A DNA stretch of 5,394 nucleotides from Planctomycetia bacterium. Lineage in GTDB: Bacteria > Planctomycetota > Phycisphaerae > Phycisphaerales > SM1A02. Both the position numbers and the translations under genes were made by a program. Location of the stretch: assembly GCA_005799475.1 (NCBI GenBank), contig SYGQ01000156.1, positions 1 through 5,394 of the forward strand. The letters run 5' to 3'. This document shows, in pieces, positions 1 to 4,813 of this stretch; position 1 is the stretch's first letter; each line of letters begins with the position of its first letter. The notes beneath the pieces were generated by a model that did not search any database, had not been told where the DNA came from, and worked only from the letters and a program-made list of their open reading frames with translations.

Positions 1-516
1 ATCGCTCCGGTAGCGGAACGCGCGCGACGCCCTCAGCGCAAGGACGCGCTCCGTGCAGCGCCATCCCGGCGCGGCCGCTGTCTCCGGTTCGCGGCCGAAG
101 ATGCGCACAAACGCTTCGCGCGCGCGCTCGATCTCGCGCTCGAGCGCCTCGTCGGAGAGTGAATCGATCCCCGACTGCCAACGGTGATGATCCCAGGCAT
201 GGAGGCCGACTTCGTGGCCGGCAGCGTCGATGGCCTTGAGTGACCGCGCGAGCCGGTCACCAATCACAGGGCCCGGCCACAGCGTGCCGCGCAGGAGAAT
301 GTCCCATCCATAGAGCGACGGCGCGCCCGAGCGCAGCATCTTCAGTGCGAACGCGGGTCGGAGCATCCGAAAGAGGTGCCGTCCCATGTTGTCTGGGCCG
401 AGCGTGAGATACCAGGTTGCGAGGATCGATCGCGTGCGGAGGATCTCGAGGAGGCGCGGCACACCGTCGCGCGTGCCGCGATATGTGTCGACATCGATGC
501 GAAGTCCGATCGCCAC
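1..516 (-). CDS. arnD: ArnD, 4-deoxy-4-formamido-L-arabinose-phosphoundecaprenol deformylase (3' end beyond the window)
   Basis: ArnD is a polysaccharide-deacetylase (NodB, CE4) family enzyme. It removes the formyl group from undecaprenyl-phosphate-Ara4FN at the inner membrane, which commits the lipid to lipid A modification. The visible 172 residues start (M)AIGLRIDVDTYRGTRDGVP and match the E. coli N-terminus almost residue for residue. RIDVDT at residues 6-11 holds the family aspartates. The blocks GPDNMGRHL (40-48) and SLYGWDILL (67-75) are present, as is the metal-site motif LHAWDHHRWQ (105-114). The family is about 295-300 residues, so roughly the last 40% is missing at the window edge. 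The GTG start at 516-514 is nearly forced, because an in-frame TAG lies at 528-526 with only three codons between. That TAG sits in a copy of the arnA 3' end, so arnD probably once followed arnA by 9 nt. It is now about 1.27 kb from arnA and head-to-head with a nuclease gene. No strong Shine-Dalgarno is visible, only a distant AAGG. Confidence 0.95.
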   Translation of the reverse strand, partial: MAIGLRIDVDTYRGTRDGVPRLLEILRTRSILATWYLTLGPDNMGRHLFRMLRPAFALKMLRSGAPSLYGWDILLRGTLWPGPVIGDRLARSLKAIDAAGHEVGLHAWDHHRWQSGIDSLSDEALEREIERAREAFVRIFGREPETAAAPGWRCTERVLALRASRAFRYRSD

Positions 517-523
517 GAGCGCA

Positions 524-547
524 GGCTACGCCTTGTCCGCGTGCGCC
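524..547. repeat. Left 24-bp direct repeat (copy of the arnA 3' end, candidate target-site duplication)
   Basis: The bases ggctacgccttgtccgcgtg and the next four match 1783-1806 at 22 of 24 positions, in the same orientation. On the minus strand this copy carries an in-frame TAG at 528-526 preceded by codons for ADKA, whereas the real arnA ends AVKA-stop. Weaker similarity continues a few bases further from arnD. It lies outside the palindromic repeats, as expected for duplicated target DNA at the edge of an insertion. The two mismatches imply either an old event or non-identical recombination sites. Confidence 0.7.
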
Positions 548-556
548 CCCCGCGCC

Positions 557-628
557 CCGCCACCGGCGCCCCCGGGCACTCCGCCACCGGCGCGCCCCGC
601 CACCGGCGCGCCCCGCCACCGGCGCGCC
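557..628. repeat. 16-bp GC-rich tandem repeat array
   Basis: The unit ccgccaccggcgcgcc occurs three times without error and head to tail at 581-596, 597-612 and 613-628. A fourth copy with one mismatch (15/16) lies at 557-572, separated by the 8-nt cgggcact, which is half a unit. Each unit contains a small inverted repeat, cgcc-acc-ggcg, and the palindrome ggcgcgcc spans its end. The array ends one base before the left 50-bp palindromic repeat. No comparable array adjoins the right palindrome. The copy number could vary by replication slippage. Confidence 0.9.
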
Positions 629-629
629 T

Positions 630-679
630 CCTTCTCGGGAAGAAACGAGCAGATGCACTCGCCGTTTCTTCCCGAGAAC
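630..679. repeat. Palindromic repeat, left copy (16-bp perfect arms)
   Basis: The arms are ttctcgggaagaaacg at 632-647 and its exact reverse complement at 663-678. They enclose a 15-nt loop (648-662) with the core agatgcactc. The whole 50-bp unit recurs at 1720-1769 with a single substitution, C650 against G1740, in the loop. Both copies have the same orientation, so they are direct repeats of a palindromic unit and not terminal inverted repeats. The hairpin is far longer than a typical intrinsic terminator and has no T tract after it on either strand. It resembles REP/BIME or MITE-like intergenic palindromes. I do not recognise the family. Confidence 0.92.
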
Positions 680-694
680 GCCAGGAAAAGACGG

Positions 695-735
695 CGCATT
701 CGGCGGCAACCAACGAATGCGGCGATACGGTCGCC
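695..735. repeat. Two adjoining small inverted repeats
   Basis: cgcattcg (695-702) pairs perfectly with cgaatgcg (714-721) across an 11-nt spacer. It is followed directly by ggcga (721-725) pairing with tcgcc (731-735) across tacgg. They lie 60-100 bp upstream of the likely start of the nuclease gene. They could be leader RNA structure or operator half-sites, but in DNA this GC-rich short stems also occur by chance. Confidence 0.4.
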
Positions 736-764
736 CTCCGTGCATTTGCCGTCCCGTCCAACCA

Positions 765-778
765 CTGAGCCAGCTCAG
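765..778. promoter_or_regulatory. Candidate operator palindrome upstream of the nuclease gene
   Basis: ctgagc (765-770) and gctcag (773-778) form a perfect 6-bp inverted repeat with a 2-nt spacer. It is flanked by the short direct repeat accact at 761-766 and 780-785. It ends 15 nt before the preferred TTG start. The gene product has an AbiEi-like winged-helix N-terminus, and AbiEi antitoxins are known to bind inverted repeats upstream of their own genes. That makes this a reasonable autoregulatory site by analogy. The site is short and no footprint is possible from sequence alone. Confidence 0.35.
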
Positions 779-793
779 CACCACTCGGGTCCA

Positions 794-1795
794 TTGCGAG
801 ACCCCTCCGCACTCATCGCCCTCGGTCGGCGACAGCACGGGGCGGTCTCCCGTGCGCAGTTGCGTGGGCACGGCATCTCACGATTCACGCAGCGAGGCCG
901 GCTCGCGCGAGGGCTCTGGGTCGCGCACCTTGGAGCGATCGTGGTTCGGCCAATCGCCAATGGCACCGCGATTCAGGACGCTTACGCGATCGCGCTCCAA
1001 CTCCCGCCCGGCGGCGCGGTCTCAGGCGTGACCGCGCTCGACCTCTGGCGTCCACACACCGATGTTGGGGGCGACCTCCCACGCCTTGCGATCGCCCCTC
1101 ACTCGACTCGGCCCCACATCCAAGGCGTTCGTGTGCTGCGGGCAACAGAGGTTCTGCCAGATTCGGTCGCGTGGCATCGGGGCATTCCGCTGCGCACGCT
1201 CGGCGATGCGCTCATGGACCTCTTCACCGTATTGTCCGCAACGAGGGCAAAGTCGCTCCTCGATCGTGCGCTTCAGCTCCACTGGCTTGACGCCGACACG
1301 CTCCACGACTTGGCGCCATCGCGGCTCGGCAAGGGCCGGACTGGTTCGCGCACCATCCGGCAACTCATGAGCCACGCCTCAGAGGGGAGCCACTCGGAGG
1401 CTGAACGGCGGACGGCGGCGCTCCTCAGGAAGTCGGATCTGCGTGGCTGGATCGCGAACTACAAGCATCGCGCCCCAACCGGCCGCGTGATCGCGGAGCT
1501 CGACTTCGCATGGCCGCGCGCGCGCGTGTGCTTGGAGATCGATGGATGGGCGTACCACTCGGACCGCCGAGCCTTCGAACTCGATCGCGCGCGACAAAAC
1601 GCTCTCGCCGCCGACGGCTGGATGGTGCTTCGTGCGACATGGACGCAGGTCACTTGCGAGCCCGGGGCACTCATCGCCAACCTGCGCACGACGATCGCCC
1701 GCGCCGCGCGCGAAACTCCCCTTCTCGGGAAGAAACGAGGAGATGCACTCGCCGTTTCTTCCCGAGAACTGGCGCAGAGGCGGGCTACGCCTTGA
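794..1795 (+). CDS. AbiEi-like winged-helix / DUF559 (Vsr-like) endonuclease-domain protein
   Basis: This is a 333-residue predicted cytoplasmic DNA-binding protein. Residues about 4-52 (DPSALIALGRRQHGAVSRAQ onward) resemble the winged-helix N-terminus of AbiEi-family antitoxins. Residues about 60-145 (AVSGVTALDLW, GIPLRTLGDALMDL) match the middle region usual in such proteins. Residues about 200-305 are a DUF559 domain of the Vsr-like PD-(D/E)XK fold, with E202/E204, D237 in AELDFAWP, E248 and D250 in LEIDG, H255, and D264 in ELDRARQ. These acidic and histidine positions appear intact, so nuclease activity is plausible but unproven. No AbiEii toxin partner is adjacent. The TTG at 794 fits the family start. 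GTG at 740 would add 18 residues but run through the 765-778 palindrome, and frames further upstream run into antisense arnD. The last 25 or so residues are translated from the right palindromic repeat, and the TGA (1793-1795) lies in the arnA 3' end, which it overlaps convergently by 11 bp. Substrate and role are unknown. Confidence 0.8.
   Translation: MRDPSALIALGRRQHGAVSRAQLRGHGISRFTQRGRLARGLWVAHLGAIVVRPIANGTAIQDAYAIALQLPPGGAVSGVTALDLWRPHTDVGGDLPRLAIAPHSTRPHIQGVRVLRATEVLPDSVAWHRGIPLRTLGDALMDLFTVLSATRAKSLLDRALQLHWLDADTLHDLAPSRLGKGRTGSRTIRQLMSHASEGSHSEAERRTAALLRKSDLRGWIANYKHRAPTGRVIAELDFAWPRARVCLEIDGWAYHSDRRAFELDRARQNALAADGWMVLRATWTQVTCEPGALIANLRTTIARAARETPLLGKKRGDALAVSSRELAQRRATP
1720..1769. 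repeat. Palindromic repeat, right copy (16-bp perfect arms)
   Basis: The arms at 1722-1737 and 1753-1768 are perfectly complementary around a 15-nt loop. The unit is 49/50 identical to 630-679 and in the same orientation. It lies inside the 3' end of the nuclease reading frame, where it encodes LLGKKRGDALAVSSRE, and begins 16 nt after the arnA stop on the other strand. The left copy can encode the same peptide apart from one residue. On either transcript it would form a long stem-loop at a gene end, so it may also stabilise or attenuate the convergent messages. No T tract supports an intrinsic terminator. Confidence 0.92.
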
Positions 1796-1806
1796 CCGCG
1801 CGCGCC
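1783..1806. repeat. Right 24-bp direct repeat at the arnA 3' end
   Basis: This is the partner of 524-547, with 22 of 24 bases shared. It contains the functional arnA stop (TAG at 1787-1785, minus strand) and also supplies the TGA at 1793-1795 that ends the nuclease frame on the plus strand. The left copy has t where this copy has a, so it reads ttgtcc in place of ttgacc and lacks that plus-strand TGA. It is the most likely original insertion site, because arnA continues unbroken through it. Confidence 0.7.
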
Positions 1807-3809
1807 GCCGGCATTGTCCTGGGCGCTGCGGGTGCGGCAAGACCATTTGCCCGAGCGTGCTGCTGGAGGAACCAGTCGAGTGTGCGCTCGACGCTCGCGG
1901 CCGTTGCAATCGTTGGCGTCCAGCCGAGCGTGGTCTTGGCATTGCGGATGCTCGGGCGCCGGTGTTGCACATCCTCGTATCCCTTGCCGTAGTACGAAGT
2001 GCTCTCGACGACCTGAAACCCAGCGAACGGCGGGTAGCACGATCGCAGCGGGTGCCGATCGAAGGCGTTCACGAGGCACTCGGCGAGCTCCTTGATCGAA
2101 GCCTCGTTGTCGGGATGGCCGATGTTGAAGATTCCGCCGTCGCAGCAGCCGCCCTTGTTCTCAATGACACGGAAGAGGCACTCGATGCCCTCGTCCACAT
2201 CGGTGAAGCATCGCTTCTGCGCGCCGCCGTCGACAAGCAGAATGGGCGTGCCCTCAACGAGATTCAGGATGAGCTGCGTGATGGCCCGCGAGGAGCCGAT
2301 GCGCGCCGAGTCCAACGAATCCAGTCGCGGACCGATCCAGTTGAACGGGCGGAAGAGGCTGAACTTGAACCCGCGCTGCGCGCCATAGGCCCAGATGACG
2401 CGGTCGAGAAGCTGCTTACTCGCCGAGTAGATCCAGCGCTGCGCCTTGATGGGCCCCGTGATGAGCGGGCTCGACTCTTCGTCGAAACACTCGTCGGAGC
2501 ACATGCCGTACACCTCGCTCGTCGACGGGAACACGAGCCGCTTGCCGTACTTCACGCAGTCACGCACGACGCGGAGGTTTTCCTCGAAGTCGAGTTCAAA
2601 CACCCGCAGCGGGTTACGCACATACTCGATCGGCGTCGCGATGGCCACGAGCGGCAGCACGACATCGCACTTGCGCACATGGAACTCGACCCACTCGCGA
2701 TTGATCGCGATGTCACCCTCGAGGAAATGGAACCGAGGATGATCGGTGAGCGTGCCAAGGTTGTCCGACTGGAGATCCATCCCATACACCTCGTAGCCGT
2801 CCTCGGCGAGGAGCCGCTCCGAAAGGTGACTGCCGATGAAGCCGTTGACGCCGAGAATGAGAACTTTCGTGCGTGACTTGGCCCGCGCGGAGGGTCGCGC
2901 GCCGAGCTTCATGCGCGCCACGAGGTTCATTTCGCGCGCGAGCTGGTCGCCGCTAGTCCACACACCACCCTGCGCCTGCGCCTCGACGATCTCGATGGCC
3001 CCGCTGCCGCACGCGATGACGAGCGGCTGGGCGGAGAGCACCTCGCCCGGATGCCCCTTGCCGCTCGCAAGCGCCGCGCGCCAGACCATGATCTTGCGCG
3101 CGCCCGCGTGCGTGAACGCGCCCGGCCACGGATGCGCGACCGCGCGCACGAGGTTGCGGACTTCGGCAGCACCATTCGTCCAGTCAATCTGACCATCCGC
3201 GGGAGTGCGCCGTCCCATGACCGATGCCTTTGACTCATCCTGCGGAGTTCGCGGAGCCTTGCCGCTGGCGATCAGTGGCAGCGTCTGCTTGAGCAACTCG
3301 CCCGAGGCCGTCGCGACCTTCGCCGTGAGAGTTCGCGCGTCGTCGTCATCGTCGATGGCGACTCGGCGCTGCGCGATGATGTCGCCCGCGTCGGCCTTGT
3401 CCACCATGTGGTGAAGCGTGACGCCGGTTTCGGACTCTCCGTGGACGAGCACCCAGTTGATCGGGCAGCGACCGCGAAATCTCGGCAGCAGCGCCGAGTG
3501 GAGGTTCACGCAGCCCTTGGGAAACAGCGCACGAACATTCGACGGCACCATGTTGCGATAGTGGAACGAGAGCAGAAGATCGGCGCGCATCGCCTTGATG
3601 CGGTCGACCCAGATCGGGTGGTCGAGGCGCTCGGGCGCATGCACCGGAATGCCGCGCGCCGCCGCAATGCGTGCGACGGACGCGTACCACCCGCCCTCGG
3701 CCGGGTCATCCATGTGCGTGAAGACGGCCACGACCTCGAGGCCGCTTTCGAGCGTCGCCTTGAGCGCCGCGGCGCCGATTTCGTGGTAGGCAAGAACAAC
3801 GGTTCGCAT
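1785..3809 (-). CDS. arnA: ArnA, bifunctional UDP-glucuronate decarboxylase / UDP-L-Ara4N formyltransferase
   Basis: This cytoplasmic enzyme has 674 residues against 660 in E. coli. Its C-terminal domain uses NAD+ to oxidise and decarboxylate UDP-glucuronate to UDP-Ara4O, the substrate of ArnB. Its N-terminal domain uses 10-formyl-THF to formylate the UDP-L-Ara4N that ArnB returns. In residues 1-305 the formyltransferase residues N102, H104 (VNLHSALLPRFRG) and D140 fall at exactly the E. coli positions. In residues 314-650 the Rossmann motif GVNGFIG (320-326), S431/E432 in PSTSEVYG, Y461 and K465 in YSASK, and R617 in HRRPSIRNA are intact. The ATG at 3809 has a good Shine-Dalgarno (AAGGA, 7 nt away) and lies 14 nt after the arnC stop. 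The frame is open further upstream, but only through antisense arnC. The tail from about residue 651 is an Ala/Pro-rich extension of about 20 residues, ending AVKA inside the right direct repeat. Two in-frame copies of this ending now exist, and only this one belongs to arnA. Confidence 0.97.
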   Translation of the reverse strand: MRTVVLAYHEIGAAALKATLESGLEVVAVFTHMDDPAEGGWYASVARIAAARGIPVHAPERLDHPIWVDRIKAMRADLLLSFHYRNMVPSNVRALFPKGCVNLHSALLPRFRGRCPINWVLVHGESETGVTLHHMVDKADAGDIIAQRRVAIDDDDDARTLTAKVATASGELLKQTLPLIASGKAPRTPQDESKASVMGRRTPADGQIDWTNGAAEVRNLVRAVAHPWPGAFTHAGARKIMVWRAALASGKGHPGEVLSAQPLVIACGSGAIEIVEAQAQGGVWTSGDQLAREMNLVARMKLGARPSARAKSRTKVLILGVNGFIGSHLSERLLAEDGYEVYGMDLQSDNLGTLTDHPRFHFLEGDIAINREWVEFHVRKCDVVLPLVAIATPIEYVRNPLRVFELDFEENLRVVRDCVKYGKRLVFPSTSEVYGMCSDECFDEESSPLITGPIKAQRWIYSASKQLLDRVIWAYGAQRGFKFSLFRPFNWIGPRLDSLDSARIGSSRAITQLILNLVEGTPILLVDGGAQKRCFTDVDEGIECLFRVIENKGGCCDGGIFNIGHPDNEASIKELAECLVNAFDRHPLRSCYPPFAGFQVVESTSYYGKGYEDVQHRRPSIRNAKTTLGWTPTIATAASVERTLDWFLQQHARANGLAAPAAPRTMPAARAVKA

Positions 3810-3815
3810 GGGAGT

Positions 3816-3822
3816 TCCTTCG
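3816..3822 (-). promoter_or_regulatory. Ribosome binding site of arnA
   Basis: On the minus strand the sequence before the start reads gaaggaactccc-ATG. The purine-rich AAGGA is spaced 7 nt from the ATG and sits in the 14-nt gap after the arnC stop. It fixes the arnA start at 3809, even though the reading frame remains open for another 178 codons upstream. Confidence 0.75.
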
Positions 3823-3823
3823 G

Positions 3824-4813
3824 TTAGTTCGGGATGGTGACCGTGCTGCGCGCGCCCGGGCGGTCGCCGAGCGTCTCCCCCACCACGCGGTCGACGATGT
3901 AGCGGGGCCGCTCCCGGACATCGGCGTGAATGCGGCCGATGTACTCGCCCATCAGTCCGAGCGCGATGAACTGTGCGCCGATGAAGAAAAACGCGACGGC
4001 GAACAGCGTGAAAACGCCGTGCTCTGCCCACTCGGGGCCGTACACGAATCGCAGCGCCAGTAAGAGCGCGCCGAAGCCGATCGAGAGTGCGGAAATCGCC
4101 GCGCCGATCCATGAGAGCATGCGCAAGGGCGCGGTGGTCATACAGGTCAAGAGATCGAACTGCAGGTTGACGAGTTTGAGCACCGAGTACTTGCTGTCGC
4201 CCTTGGCGCGCTCGGCGTGGCCGACGGGGATCTCGCAGACGCGCTTGGCGAAGAGGTTCGCCAGCACAGGAATGAAGGTGTGCCGCTCGCGGCAACTCAG
4301 CATGGCATCGACCACGCGTCGCCGATACGCGCGCAGCATGCATCCGTAGTCATGCAGCGTGACGCCGGTCGACTTGCGCACCATCAAATTGATGAGCCCG
4401 GAGAAGACCTTGCGAAACAGGGCGTCCTGTCGGTCCTGGCGCACGGAGCCAACAACATCAAAGCCCTCGTCGATCTTCGCGACGAGCGCGCCGATTTCTT
4501 CGGGCGGGTTCTGGAGATCCGCGTCGAGCGTGACGAGGATGTCCCCCTGCGCCGCGCCGAAGCCGCAGAGAATGGCGTTGTGCTGTCCGTAGTTGCGGTT
4601 GAGAAGGAGTGCCTTCACTTCACCAGCGTGGTCGCGCGCGGCCTGGGCGAGAAGATCGGTGGAACCGTCGCGGCTGCCGTCGTCGACGAGCACGAGTTCC
4701 CACGGCCGGCCGAGCGCGCGCGCGGCGCGCATGGTGCGTTCAAGGAGCGCGGCGATGTTGTCGCGCTCGTTGTAAACAGGGATCACGATGCTGACGCTGG
4801 CGCGTTCGGTCAT
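3824..4813 (-). CDS. arnC: ArnC, undecaprenyl-phosphate 4-deoxy-4-formamido-L-arabinose transferase
   Basis: ArnC is an inner-membrane GT2-family glycosyltransferase. It moves Ara4FN from its UDP-sugar to undecaprenyl phosphate on the cytoplasmic face. The protein has 329 residues against 322 in E. coli. The GT-A domain opens with VSIVIPVYNERDN (7-19) and VLVDDGS (41-47). The metal-binding DAD is at 97-99 in TLDADLQNPPEE, and DYGCMLRAYRR at 155-165 is a near-exact family signature. HAERAKGDSKYS (199-210) is the conserved segment before the membrane region. Two hydrophobic spans, about 232-256 and 266-289, are the expected transmembrane helices, and the GEYIGRI block (289-295) follows. The ATG at 4813 overlaps the arnB stop as ATGA, implying translational coupling. 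Its stop is 14 nt before arnA. Confusion with other dolichyl-phosphate-mannose-synthase-like GT2 proteins is unlikely, given the full-length similarity and the operon. Confidence 0.97.
   Translation of the reverse strand: MTERASVSIVIPVYNERDNIAALLERTMRAARALGRPWELVLVDDGSRDGSTDLLAQAARDHAGEVKALLLNRNYGQHNAILCGFGAAQGDILVTLDADLQNPPEEIGALVAKIDEGFDVVGSVRQDRQDALFRKVFSGLINLMVRKSTGVTLHDYGCMLRAYRRRVVDAMLSCRERHTFIPVLANLFAKRVCEIPVGHAERAKGDSKYSVLKLVNLQFDLLTCMTTAPLRMLSWIGAAISALSIGFGALLLALRFVYGPEWAEHGVFTLFAVAFFFIGAQFIALGLMGEYIGRIHADVRERPRYIVDRVVGETLGDRPGARSTVTIPN

Larger units (their letters stand above)
517..793. other. Repeat-rich spacer between divergent arnD and the nuclease gene
   Basis: These 277 bases hold no convincing gene. 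From arnD outward they contain a relic copy of the arnA 3' end (524-547), a GC-rich 16-bp tandem array (557-628), the left copy of the 50-bp palindromic repeat (630-679) and smaller inverted repeats (695-702/714-721 and 721-725/731-735). A perfect 6-bp inverted repeat with a 2-nt spacer (765-778) lies just before the likely start of the nuclease gene. Because the flanking genes diverge, any local promoter for arnD or for the nuclease gene should lie here. I could not identify a clear -35/-10 pair on either strand. A 79-codon minus-strand frame (765-526) ends at the retained arnA-type TAG, but its peptide is mostly repeat translation, so I do not call it a gene. Confidence 0.7.

Noticed and set aside
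557..679. CRISPR-like array
   Set aside because: The 16-bp units are directly adjacent without unique spacers, and only two palindromes occur 1 kb apart. No cas gene is present.
526..765. 79-codon minus-strand frame upstream of arnD
   Set aside because: Its peptide is made mostly of the palindrome and the GC-rich 16-bp repeats, and nothing suggests conservation. Kept only as a remark on translational coupling.
386..793. Upstream extension of the nuclease gene to an ATG at 386
   Set aside because: The extra residues are antisense arnD followed by translated tandem repeats and palindrome. The recognisable N-terminal domain begins just after 794.
630..1769. Classical IS element with terminal inverted repeats
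   Set aside because: The two 50-bp units are direct, not inverted, relative to each other (shown by the loop sequence), and the enclosed protein has no transposase DDE, HUH or serine-recombinase motif that I can see.
1720..1769. Rho-independent terminator
   Set aside because: The stem is strong, but neither strand has a T tract after it and the loop is 15 nt. It is better described as a repeated palindromic unit, though it could still affect transcription.
1542..2876. Long plus-strand open frame of 444 codons
   Set aside because: It lies antisense to arnA, whose protein is conserved over its whole length. The open frame is a by-product of high GC and the arnA codon pattern, and its translation resembles no family I know.
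3810..4343. N-terminal extension of ArnA
   Set aside because: It would overlap arnC almost entirely. The ATG at 3809 has a good ribosome binding site, and the residue numbering from it matches E. coli ArnA exactly at N102, H104 and D140.
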